DNA of 8,211 bases from Candidatus Omnitrophota bacterium (GCA_020430005.1 JAGQKQ010000077.1:1-8211), one strand, 5' to 3'. Positions 1 through 6,603 are shown, counted from the stretch's first letter. Translations and numbers: made by a program. The notes: a model not told the origin generated them from the sequence alone.

Positions 1-448
1 GAATCGCGATAAGAGACGCCATCAAAAATCCGGCGAAGACCGTATACAAACTGGTTCCGATTTGATCAAAATACGTTGGTTTTCCCGTGTACTGACGGAT
101 TTTTATTTCTGCATTAGGATTGTTAACCAACTTTTCGGCATTGCGTTGTTCCTGCCGTTCATAAAACGCAACTTCCTTGGCCCGTTCAGCACCATGTTCC
201 GCTATTAACCCCTGCGCGGCTGTCCATACCTGCACTGGGCCGGGAACTTCACCGAGACTTGTTTTAATTTGTGACGCGGAAGCTCCCCACAATATAAGAA
301 ACGCCACGATGGCCAATAGTGGAATGCAAATCGTCGACCATATTTCTCTAATTTGTTCGTTTGGATCTTCTCCAGTCAAAAGCCGCACAACTGGAATGGG
401 CCAAGTCAGTCCCGTAACAGATAACACATTAATCAACTTGTTCTTCAT
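1..448 (-). CDS. nrtB: Nitrate ABC transporter permease NrtB, 5' part only
   Basis: The frame is open from an ATG at 448 to the left edge, giving 149 codons plus one base, so the C-terminal part is missing. The start is supported by AAGGAGA at 454-460, five bases upstream. The visible protein has a hydrophobic segment at about residues 40-56, a long charged linker (about 60-128, rich in E, R, Q and N), and the start of a second membrane segment (about 131-149) where the binding-protein-dependent transport permease core would begin. By family, NrtB forms the inner-membrane channel that accepts nitrate or nitrite from NrtA and is driven by the NrtC/NrtD ATPases. The assignment rests on the N-terminal sequence and its place directly after nrtA; the diagnostic EAA loop is outside the window. 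A related taurine/cyanate-type permease is possible but less likely here. Confidence 0.82.
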   Translation of the reverse strand, partial: MKNKLINVLSVTGLTWPIPVVRLLTGEDPNEQIREIWSTICIPLLAIVAFLILWGASASQIKTSLGEVPGPVQVWTAAQGLIAEHGAERAKEVAFYERQEQRNAEKLVNNPNAEIKIRQYTGKPTYFDQIGTSLYTVFAGFLMASLIAI

Positions 449-605
449 ACCCATCTCCTTAAATTTTATTTTCTATTATCAAAACTCTTATTTAAACAAC
501 TTAAAGATTTTTGAGGCGAGTTCCGCAAACCCACCGTTTTGCTTCGTAAAACAAAGCTGTGGGTCGAGGACTGTCCGAGTCCACAAACATCTTTCAGTTG
601 TTTTT
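449..605 (-). other. Structured spacer between nrtA and nrtB
   Basis: This 157-base gap contrasts with the 24-base and overlapping junctions elsewhere in the operon. Read as minus-strand RNA it can form GGACT/AGTCC with a five-base loop (582-568). It can also form a longer hairpin, ACCCAC/GTGGGT (564-559 with 534-529), topped by GTTTT/AAAAC (552-548 with 540-536) and a seven-base loop. No T-tract follows either hairpin, so these are not intrinsic terminators. No ORF or internal promoter is convincing. Inferred roles are protection of the nrtA mRNA end, giving more binding protein than permease, or an unknown cis-regulatory RNA. It did not match a riboswitch consensus that I could recall. Confidence 0.45.
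517..588. repeat. Imperfect 13-14 bp direct repeat flanking the spacer hairpin
   Basis: On the plus strand CGAGTTCCGCAAAC at 517-530 and CGAGTCCACAAAC at 576-588 match except for one inserted T and one G/A change. They flank the larger hairpin of the nrtA-nrtB spacer. They may be two copies of an ancestral structural unit or the flanks of a small inserted element. The similarity could also be chance at this length. Confidence 0.4.
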
Positions 606-1949
606 TTATTTATCTTTGTTGCCGATTTTAAACTTAGTTAAATATTCATTCGGTTTTTTACCGTCGTAAACCACACCATCGATAAAGTCACCTGTCGGAG
701 CTTTATAACCATCTGTTTCCGGAATAGCGGAAGGATCGAGCAGTCCTTCATCGACAAGCTCTTTCGCCGCTGCCAGCCATACTTCCGGCAAATAAATTTC
801 CTTAGCCGTTTCAGCATACCAGCTATCCGATTTGGCTTCGGTAATTTGTCCCCAACGGCGCATTTGTGTTAAGAACCAAACAGCATCGCTATAGAATGGA
901 TACGTCGCGTTGTAACGGAAGAACACATTAAAGTCCGGCATCGCGCGTTTATCTCCTTTTTCAAATTCAAATGTTCCGGTCATACTATTGGCGATAACTT
1001 CATAATCGGCTCCAACGTATTCCGGTTTAGATAAAATCTGAGCCGCTTCTTTTCTGTTCTTCGGATCGTCCAGCCACTGTCCGGCACGGATCAAGGCTTT
1101 GACAACCGCTTTGTGCGTGTTGGGATATTTATCGGCCCACTCTTTTGTGACGCCAAATACTTTCTCCGGATTATTTTTCCAGATGTCATAATTTGTTGTT
1201 ACAGGAACACCAATTCCTTTAAAAACAGCCTGCTGATTCCATGGCTCACCAACACAATATCCATAAATGGTTCCTGCTTCCAATGTCGCCGGCATTTGCG
1301 GCGGCGGTGTAACTGATAACAAAACGTCGGCATTGGTTGTTCCGGTAATATCTGTGGTTGTATAAAATCCCGGATGAATACCAGCGGCCGCCAACCAATA
1401 ACGGATTTCATAATTGTGTGTGGAAACCGGAAAGACCATCCCCATTTTGAATTCCAATCCTTTACTTCTATATTCCTCTACGACGGGTTTCAATGCGTCG
1501 GCTTTGATCGGATGAATAGGTTTTCCGCTTTCCATTGGAACATGCGGTTTCATTTTTTGCCAGATATCATTAGAAACCGTAATCCCGTTTCCATTTAAAT
1601 CCATACTGAACGCGGTCACAATGTGTGCTTGTGTTCCAAAACCGATTGTTGCCCCGATCGGCTGGCCGGCCAACATATGCGAACCATCTAATTCTCCGTC
1701 GATAACACGGTCTAATAACACTTTCCAGTTTGCTTGCGCTTCTAACGTGACATACAGACCTTCATCTTCAAAAAAGAATTTTTCTTTGGCGATGGCCAAC
1801 GGGGCCATATCTGTTAACTTGATAAAACCGAATGTTAGCTCATCTTTCTCCAACTCCTGCGCCGCAACCTGACCGACACAAACCGTCACTAAAAATAAAA
1901 AAGAAAAAAAAGCTGTTACTACTGTGTTACCGCGTGCAAATCTTTTCAT
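606..1949 (-). CDS. nrtA: Nitrate/nitrite ABC transporter substrate-binding protein
   Basis: The protein has 447 residues, the usual length for the NrtA/CmpA (NasF) family of periplasmic binding proteins that capture nitrate, nitrite or bicarbonate and pass it to an NrtB-type permease. Residues 1-31 are a Sec-type signal peptide (basic KRFAR start, hydrophobic core, VAA-Q cleavage region) without a lipobox, so the mature protein should be soluble in the periplasm. Family landmarks are ANWKVLLDRV (73-82), MLAGQPIGA (92-100), STHNYEIRYWLAA (176-188, holding the expected anion-contact His178), YCVGEPWN (231-238) and GVTKEWADKYP (266-276, with Lys269 in the position of the ligand lysine of cyanobacterial NrtA). 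GGAGG at 1955-1959 sits five bases before the ATG. It starts 24 bases after nirD, which favours nitrate or nitrite over bicarbonate as ligand. A signal peptide argues against it being the cytoplasmic sensor NasS, a homologue of this family. Confidence 0.93.
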   Translation of the reverse strand: MKRFARGNTVVTAFFSFLFLVTVCVGQVAAQELEKDELTFGFIKLTDMAPLAIAKEKFFFEDEGLYVTLEAQANWKVLLDRVIDGELDGSHMLAGQPIGATIGFGTQAHIVTAFSMDLNGNGITVSNDIWQKMKPHVPMESGKPIHPIKADALKPVVEEYRSKGLEFKMGMVFPVSTHNYEIRYWLAAAGIHPGFYTTTDITGTTNADVLLSVTPPPQMPATLEAGTIYGYCVGEPWNQQAVFKGIGVPVTTNYDIWKNNPEKVFGVTKEWADKYPNTHKAVVKALIRAGQWLDDPKNRKEAAQILSKPEYVGADYEVIANSMTGTFEFEKGDKRAMPDFNVFFRYNATYPFYSDAVWFLTQMRRWGQITEAKSDSWYAETAKEIYLPEVWLAAAKELVDEGLLDPSAIPETDGYKAPTGDFIDGVVYDGKKPNEYLTKFKIGNKDK

Positions 1950-1973
1950 AACATCCTCCGTCCTAAATCTTGA

Positions 1974-2306
1974 TTAAACATTTAAATAAATTTCGTTGTT
2001 TTCCACTTTGATCGGATATGTTTTGACTGTCCACTCTTCATTACCACCTAAATGCTTTCCTGTTTTTAGAGAAAACGCGTTTTTGTGTAACGGACAAGCA
2101 ACCTTTGGTTCTCCACCATCCTCCCCGATCAGTCCCCGGGATAAAACACTTTGTTTTTTATGCGGGCAAGTGTTTTCAATCGCGTACCAAACTGTTTTAT
2201 TATCAAAGTTAAAAATCGCGATATGCTCGTTGCCCACTTTAATGCAACTGCCCCCATTTTCTAAAACATCGTCAACATTAGCCACTTTTGTCCATGTGCT
2301 CATCAT
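1974..2306 (-). CDS. nirD: Nitrite reductase [NAD(P)H] small subunit, Rieske type
   Basis: The 110-residue protein aligns by eye over its whole length with NirD, the small subunit that partners NirB in NAD(P)H-dependent reduction of nitrite to ammonium in the cytoplasm. It holds a complete Rieske [2Fe-2S] ligand set: C-P-H at Cys47/His49 and C-P-L-H at Cys71/His74, with the NirD-typical VLSRGLIG stretch between them. The start codon overlaps the nirB stop in an ATGA junction (ATG 2306-2304, TGA 2305-2303), indicating translational coupling. A second in-frame ATG follows immediately, and either could be used. AGGAG at 2314-2318 lies inside the end of nirB, seven bases before the first ATG. E. 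coli NirD lacks these metal ligands as I recall its sequence, so this copy is of the cluster-binding form. Confidence 0.95.
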   Translation of the reverse strand: MMSTWTKVANVDDVLENGGSCIKVGNEHIAIFNFDNKTVWYAIENTCPHKKQSVLSRGLIGEDGGEPKVACPLHKNAFSLKTGKHLGGNEEWTVKTYPIKVENNEIYLNV

Positions 2307-4813
2307 GCGCTGACTCCTGCGATAGGATCTAATGGTTTCTTTTGTCCACGCTCCGGAACAAATTTAATTGTTTCGTCCGTTTCAACAGTGTTAATAAACG
2401 GTTTGAATTTATTCATCATGCGCGGATCATTCAATGTTTTGGACCATTCGCATTCATAAGTTGCCACATGATAGGCCATTTCTTCTTCTAATTCCTGACA
2501 GATCCCCAAGGCGTCTTCAATAATGATCTCTTTCAGACGCTTGATACCGCCTTCAAACTTATTTAACCAAGTAGCGGTCCGCATTAATTTGTCGGCTGTG
2601 CGGACATAAAACATAAGGAAACGATCAATGTATTTAATCAGTGCTTCCTCATCCAAATCTTCCGCGAATAATTTCGCATGCTGTGGTTTCATTCCCCCAT
2701 TACCACAAATATAGAGGTTATAACCTTTATCGGTGGCAATGACACCAAAATCTTTGCTTTGCGCTTCCGCGCATTCGCGGGAACATCCGGAAACGGCCGA
2801 TTTAATTTTGTGCGGCGCACGTAATCCTTTGTAACGATTTTCAATACGGATGGCTAACCCGACGCTGTCCTGAACACCAAAACGACACCATGTGGAACCG
2901 ACACATGATTTCACTGTACGCAAAGCCTTCGCGTAGGCATGTCCGCTTTCCAATCCAACATCCCTTAACTTTTTCCAAATCGCCGGCAATTGTTCAACCT
3001 TAGCGCCAAACATATCAATGCGCTGTCCACCGGTAATTTTTGTATAGAGATCGAACTCTTTCGCAATCTCACCAATAGCGATCAATTGTTCGGGTTTGAT
3101 TTCTCCGCCGGGAACACGCGGGACAACGGAATAGGATCCGTTCTTTTGAATATTCGCTAAAAACTGGTCGTTTGTATCCTGAATGTTCTGATGCTGTAAA
3201 ATGTATTCATTCTGATAACTGGCCAGGATAGACGCCACCGCCGGTTTGCAGATTTCACAACCGCGTCCGGTTCCGTAACGACCCAAAACTTCCCAGTAGT
3301 TGCGAATTTTTTCTGTACGAATAATTTCAGCTAGTTCAATACGAGAACGATTAAAGCAGGAACATAATGTTTGTTTGACTTCTCCGCCGGCTTTTTTGAT
3401 TTCCTGATTAAGGATATCCGTCATCAGCGGTACACATCCGCCACAACCTGTTCCCGCTTTTGTACATTTTTTTAAATCGGGAATAGTTTTGGCACCGGCT
3501 TTATAGGCCTCGACAATTTCTCCTTTAGTAATATTTTCACAAGAGCACACTCCGGCCGAATCGGGCAGTTCAGCATCTTCTGCGCCGGCAAATAATTTAC
3601 GATCTAATAAAAGCGTTTCCGGTATTTCCGGCACCGGTGTTCCGGCCTGACATAACGGTAACAGTTGTCCATATTGCGACGCGTCGCCAATTAAAATTCC
3701 ACCGACCAGTTTTTTACTTTCACGATCAATCAAAATCTTTTTATAAACACCATTAATCGAGTTATTCATAATCACCGCGTCAATATGATCGCCTTCGGCA
3801 AATGGATTTCCGAAACTGCCAACATCAACACCCATTAATTTCAATTTGGTTGACATATCGGCTCCAACAAATTCTTTCTCCTCCCCGACAAGCGAACTCG
3901 CCACAACCTCGGCCATTTGATAGCCCGGTGCAACCAGACCATAAATCATCTTGTTGTATAAAGCACATTCTCCGATGGCATAAATGTCGGAATCGGACGT
4001 CCGGCACTGGGAGTCGATCACAATCCCGCCACGTTCACCAACTTCAAGTTTGATAGCACGGGCCACATCATCACGCGGCTTAATCCCGGCGGAAACCACA
4101 ATCATGTCGGTTTCTAAAACCGTTTCATCCGCGAAACGCATCGCTTGAACGGCACCGTCACCATCGATGGATTGCGTATTCTTACTCAGATGAACACTGA
4201 CACCTAGATCTTCAATTTTTCTTTTCAAGAAATCAGATCCGGTTTGGTCAATTTGTCTGGGCATCAAGCGGGGAGCAAATTCCACAACGTGTGTTTTTAC
4301 TTTAAGATCAACCAATGCTTTCGCCGCTTCCAAACCAAGCAGCCCCCCACCGATCACCACGCCTGTATTCGCGGATTGCGCGTAAGCCATAATATCGTTT
4401 AAATCTTCAATTGTGCGGTAAGGAAAAACACCTTTTTTATCAACACCCGGAATTGGTGGAATAAAGGGAATCGATCCTGTAGCCATGATCAACGCATCGT
4501 AATATAATTTACGGCCTTTTTCGGACACCACATACTTCTCTTCGCGGTTAACCTCGTAAACTTTTTCATTTACATACAAATCAATGCCGTTTTCTTCATA
4601 CCATTCAAAAGGAGCCATGGTTAGATCTTCAACCGTTTTACCGCTGAAATAGGCAGACAGCTGGACACGGTCATACGCCGGCCGCGGCTCTTCCCCAAAA
4701 ACCGTGATGTGGTACTGCCCTTTCGTGTCTTTGGCAACCAGCTTCTCACAGAATTTGTAACCGACCATTCCATTACCCAGAACGATAATCTGTTTTTTGG
4801 TTTGATTGATCAT
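2303..4813 (-). CDS. nirB: Nitrite reductase [NAD(P)H] large subunit
   Basis: The 836-residue protein is full length for assimilatory-type NirB, which moves six electrons from NAD(P)H through FAD and iron-sulfur centres to siroheme and turns nitrite into ammonium. Domains in order are: an FAD-binding fold (GNGMVG, 13-18; ATGS, 111-114), an NAD(P)-binding fold (GGGLLG, 155-160), and the closing FAD motif near IYAIGEC (277-283). Two BFD-like [2Fe-2S] modules follow (Cys423/425/457/460 and Cys484/486/519/522). Last come the nitrite/sulfite reductase ferredoxin-like half domain (about 558-625) and the siroheme/[4Fe-4S] domain with CVGSTWC (637-643) and CSREC (677-681). All expected cofactor cysteines are present, so the gene looks intact. 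AGGAG at 4823-4827 lies nine bases from the ATG. It is the first gene of the operon and has a long leader with two terminators that probably controls it. Confidence 0.97.
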   Translation of the reverse strand: MINQTKKQIIVLGNGMVGYKFCEKLVAKDTKGQYHITVFGEEPRPAYDRVQLSAYFSGKTVEDLTMAPFEWYEENGIDLYVNEKVYEVNREEKYVVSEKGRKLYYDALIMATGSIPFIPPIPGVDKKGVFPYRTIEDLNDIMAYAQSANTGVVIGGGLLGLEAAKALVDLKVKTHVVEFAPRLMPRQIDQTGSDFLKRKIEDLGVSVHLSKNTQSIDGDGAVQAMRFADETVLETDMIVVSAGIKPRDDVARAIKLEVGERGGIVIDSQCRTSDSDIYAIGECALYNKMIYGLVAPGYQMAEVVASSLVGEEKEFVGADMSTKLKLMGVDVGSFGNPFAEGDHIDAVIMNNSINGVYKKILIDRESKKLVGGILIGDASQYGQLLPLCQAGTPVPEIPETLLLDRKLFAGAEDAELPDSAGVCSCENITKGEIVEAYKAGAKTIPDLKKCTKAGTGCGGCVPLMTDILNQEIKKAGGEVKQTLCSCFNRSRIELAEIIRTEKIRNYWEVLGRYGTGRGCEICKPAVASILASYQNEYILQHQNIQDTNDQFLANIQKNGSYSVVPRVPGGEIKPEQLIAIGEIAKEFDLYTKITGGQRIDMFGAKVEQLPAIWKKLRDVGLESGHAYAKALRTVKSCVGSTWCRFGVQDSVGLAIRIENRYKGLRAPHKIKSAVSGCSRECAEAQSKDFGVIATDKGYNLYICGNGGMKPQHAKLFAEDLDEEALIKYIDRFLMFYVRTADKLMRTATWLNKFEGGIKRLKEIIIEDALGICQELEEEMAYHVATYECEWSKTLNDPRMMNKFKPFINTVETDETIKFVPERGQKKPLDPIAGVSA

Positions 4814-4845
4814 GTGGATTCTCTCCTATTTCGTCCTTTTTCCAT

Positions 4846-4888
4846 AAAAAAAGCCCCATTTCTTCCATATCTTTGGAAAAAATGGGGC
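4846..4888 (-). terminator. Second intrinsic terminator in the nirB leader (T2)
   Basis: In the minus-strand RNA GCCCCATTT (4888-4880) pairs with the matching arm at 4861-4853. After one A-C mismatch a further five pairs (TTCCA/TGGAA) close a six-base loop, AAGATA. Seven T residues (4852-4846) follow directly. The hairpin lies between the nirB promoter and the nirB start, ending 32 bases before the ATG. It therefore must be bypassed for nirB expression from that promoter. The plus-strand reading has no T-tract after the stem, so it acts in the operon direction. Confidence 0.85.
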
Positions 4889-4901
4889 GTCTGTGCCCTA
4901 T

Positions 4902-4945
4902 AAAAAAACAACCCAATTCGGCTTAAAAACAGCTAAAATTGGGCT
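4902..4945 (-). terminator. First intrinsic terminator in the nirB leader (T1)
   Basis: Minus-strand AGCCCAATT (4945-4937) pairs with AATTGGGTT (4918-4910). This gives nine pairs including one G-U, and a small inner GCT/AGC helix is possible in the loop. A run of seven T (4908-4902) follows after one G. It sits between the predicted antiterminator-type hairpins and T2, downstream of the nirB promoter. It could also stop readthrough from the SIMPL gene upstream, but its position inside the leader makes attenuation the better reading. Confidence 0.82.
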
Positions 4946-4961
4946 TCAATGTCCTTTTGGT

Positions 4962-5007
4962 GTTTCTTCTACGAAACGTGATCTACGGCAACACCTTTGT
5001 TGTCCGC
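4962..5007 (-). promoter_or_regulatory. Two hexaloop hairpins, candidate ANTAR antiterminator target
   Basis: Two short stem-loops start about ten bases after the predicted transcription start. P1 pairs CGG-A-CAAC (5006-4999, one bulged A) with GTTGCCG (4992-4986), with a possible extra G-U pair at the base, around the six-base loop AAAGGT. P2 pairs GTTTC (4977-4973) with GAAAC (4966-4962) around the six-base loop GTAGAA. By established knowledge, ANTAR proteins such as NasR bind paired hairpins whose hexaloops carry A at position 1 and G at position 4. P1 satisfies both, while P2 keeps G4 but has G at position 1. The nitrate-assimilation context and the terminators just downstream strengthen the inference. 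Protein binding is not shown by sequence, and P2 does not overlap T1, which lies 16 bases further on. Confidence 0.6.
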
Positions 5008-5023
5008 TTGATCTTACACAGGA

Positions 5024-5051
5024 AGTATACCTGATTTTCCGGGATCGTCAA
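5024..5051 (-). promoter_or_regulatory. Sigma70-type promoter of the nirB operon
   Basis: On the minus strand TTGACG (5051-5046) and TATACT (5029-5024) are separated by 16 bases, close to the sigma70 consensus. Transcription would begin near 5017 and give an untranslated leader of about 200 bases ahead of nirB. The promoter begins 30 bases after the SIMPL stop codon with no terminator between. Its good match to consensus suits a gene controlled mainly after initiation, by attenuation. No convincing activator site was seen upstream. Confidence 0.72.
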
Positions 5052-5081
5052 CACTCATTTTTATAGGTACTCTAAGGCCTT

Positions 5082-5816
5082 CTATTCTAACGCGTAAACG
5101 ATTGTGCAGCTGGCTTCCACGGTCAGCTTTCCTCCGGAAACCGGCATGGGCGCTGCCCGATCCATCATTGAACTCTCCATTTTCGCCGTCCGCATAAGCT
5201 GTTGCCCACGAAAGGGAATAAAATTGGATGCTTCCTGAATCTTCAAAACGCGGCCTAACTTTGCCCCGGCCACTTCGGCCAAATCTTCAGCCGATTTACG
5301 GGCAGCCGCGGCAGCCTTTTTTAATGCCTCTCTTTTATGCTCCTCAATTTTAGACGAGGTAAAAACAGTTTCTTCGATATTCATATCCTGAATATCCGAA
5401 AGCCTGGCCAAAATATGACCGACACGATCCAGATTCTTCACCGTCAACTGAACGCCCTGGGAAACGGTATAACTCTTCGGTCGTTCCACTGCAGAAAACA
5501 GTCTTTTGCCGTCATAAACCGGCTGAACTTGATAATGTAATGTTTTGATATCTTCTTTCGCGATCTTTTCCGCCGCGGCAATATCAAATATCGTTTGCAT
5601 CCGTTCCCGTAATTTTTCCGTCGCCTTTTCCACCCGCACTTCTTCAATCCAAATCTGTAAACGGATTTCCGCTGTATCGGGAGAAACTTCCACGCTTTCC
5701 GTTCGTGAAATGACAATCTGAGGCTGTTCTTCTTTAATACATGTTGGACATATTTCCTGCGCGGCTAAAGGGCTACTAACCAAACTGAATACTAAAAGTG
5801 TTAACATCCATCTCAT
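5082..5816 (-). CDS. SIMPL (DUF541/BP26-like) exported protein
   Basis: The chosen start gives 244 residues. Residues 1-20 form a signal peptide (MRWM, hydrophobic core, SSPLAAQ), so the protein is predicted to be periplasmic or outer-membrane associated. The remainder fits the SIMPL/DUF541 family: a beta-strand-rich start (ISRTESVEVSPDTAEIRLQI), a helical middle (KATEKLRERMQTIFDIA), SYTVSQGVQLTVKNLDRVG (115-133), an alanine-rich helix (KREALKKAAAAARKSAEDLA) and a final TVEASCTIVYALE. The family's molecular function is poorly defined. It includes the Brucella BP26 surface antigen and stress-linked E. coli YggE. A CPTC motif lies just after the cleavage region. The gene starts 22 bases after the pirin-like gene and is probably co-transcribed with it. 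A longer reading from 5852 would overlap that gene and lacks the good ribosome binding site. Confidence 0.85.
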   Translation of the reverse strand: MRWMLTLLVFSLVSSPLAAQEICPTCIKEEQPQIVISRTESVEVSPDTAEIRLQIWIEEVRVEKATEKLRERMQTIFDIAAAEKIAKEDIKTLHYQVQPVYDGKRLFSAVERPKSYTVSQGVQLTVKNLDRVGHILARLSDIQDMNIEETVFTSSKIEEHKREALKKAAAAARKSAEDLAEVAGAKLGRVLKIQEASNFIPFRGQQLMRTAKMESSMMDRAAPMPVSGGKLTVEASCTIVYALE

Positions 5817-5823
5817 AGGATCA

Positions 5824-5829
5824 TCTCCT
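5824..5829 (-). promoter_or_regulatory. Ribosome binding site fixing the SIMPL gene start
   Basis: Minus-strand AGGAGA lies seven bases upstream of the ATG at 5816-5814, whose product begins directly with a signal peptide. This favours that start over an in-frame ATG at 5852, which would add twelve polar residues before the signal peptide and run into the preceding gene. Confidence 0.8.
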
Positions 5830-5838
5830 TTGTAAATT

Positions 5839-6552
5839 TTAGGCCAAGTCAAAAAGAAGAAATTCTGAATCGGCGAGCGCCGTTATATTTAACGAAGTAA
5901 CATGTTCTGCGGATAATCCGTCCCCGGGGTTTAAAAGTTTCCCTTCAATATTTACTTCTCCATGAACTATCTGAATCCATACCCCGCGTTCTTTAGCGAC
6001 GGCATAATCTAATTGAGCGCCGGCCGGCACACGGCCGATCGATAAAAAAACATCCTGATGAATTAATAAACTATTTTCCCTACCATCCGGAGACCCTATA
6101 AGCTGTAAAGAACTTCCATCATTCTGTTCCACAACTTTTTCCTGATACGAAGGCTTGATGTTTTCCTTTTGAGGTCTAATCCAGATTTGAAGAAAATGAA
6201 CAGGATCATGTTCGGAATGATTATATTCACTATGTGTCACACCGGTTCCGGCCGACATGCGCTGAACATGTCCGGCCTCAAGAACAGAACTATTGCCCAT
6301 GCTGTCTTTATGACGTAACGCCCCTTCAATCACATAAGTAACAATTTCCATGTTGTGATGGGAATGCGTATCAAAACCCCGCCCTCCCCGGACTGTATCA
6401 TCATTGATAACCCGCAGGGAACGGAATCCCATATGACGGGGATCATGATAATCGGCAAAAGAAAAGGTGTGGAAAGACTGCAGCCAGCCGTGATCGGCCT
6501 CGCCCCGTTCTTCCGCCTTTCGAATATAAATGGTAGCTTGGGATGATGTCAT
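5839..6552 (-). CDS. Pirin-family protein, YhhW-like (possible quercetin 2,3-dioxygenase)
   Basis: The 237-residue protein is a two-domain cupin of the pirin family and close in length to E. coli YhhW. The N-terminus shows the family signature (HGWLQSFHTFSFADYHDPRH, 21-40). The metal-binding set is complete in the first cupin: His63 and His65 in DTHSHHNMEI, and His107 and Glu109 in GTGVTHSEYN. A mononuclear metal centre, usually iron, is therefore likely. Some members oxidise quercetin in vitro; others are redox-linked regulators, and the native substrate here cannot be told. The C-terminal cupin (about 150-237) lacks the ligand set, as is usual. No Shine-Dalgarno is visible before the ATG. 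A TATATC sequence at 6566-6561 could place transcription start almost at the ATG, but no good -35 box is seen. It precedes the SIMPL gene by 22 bases. Confidence 0.92.
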   Translation of the reverse strand: MTSSQATIYIRKAEERGEADHGWLQSFHTFSFADYHDPRHMGFRSLRVINDDTVRGGRGFDTHSHHNMEIVTYVIEGALRHKDSMGNSSVLEAGHVQRMSAGTGVTHSEYNHSEHDPVHFLQIWIRPQKENIKPSYQEKVVEQNDGSSLQLIGSPDGRENSLLIHQDVFLSIGRVPAGAQLDYAVAKERGVWIQIVHGEVNIEGKLLNPGDGLSAEHVTSLNITALADSEFLLFDLA

Positions 6553-6603
6553 ACTATAAAGATATATCTGGTTAACACTGCGGTAAGATCATTACATCAA
6601 TTG

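Noticed and set aside
514..588. Spacer considered as a cyclic-di-GMP (GEMM) riboswitch because of GCAAACC on the plus strand
   Set aside because: The remaining conserved GEMM segments are missing, and the plus strand there is antisense to the operon.
177..641. Plus-strand open frame of 154 codons over the nrtB region
   Set aside because: It lies antisense to the convincing nrtB and nrtA reading frames, has no ribosome binding site and its product resembles no protein family.
606..1949. NrtA considered as the cytoplasmic nitrate sensor NasS
   Set aside because: A clear Sec signal peptide and the following nrtB favour a periplasmic transporter component.
1996..2313. Plus-strand open frame antisense to nirD
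   Set aside because: It almost exactly mirrors the coding region of nirD, which has full family motifs and a coupled start; the product shows no recognisable features.
5063..5069. TACCTAT on the minus strand, which fits the NarL heptamer pattern TACYYMT
   Set aside because: A single degenerate heptamer is expected often by chance, and no second heptamer in a paired arrangement was found near the nirB promoter.
5074..5081. AAGGCCTT palindrome upstream of the nirB promoter
   Set aside because: Only eight bases are symmetric, the flanks are imperfect and it fits no operator I can name.
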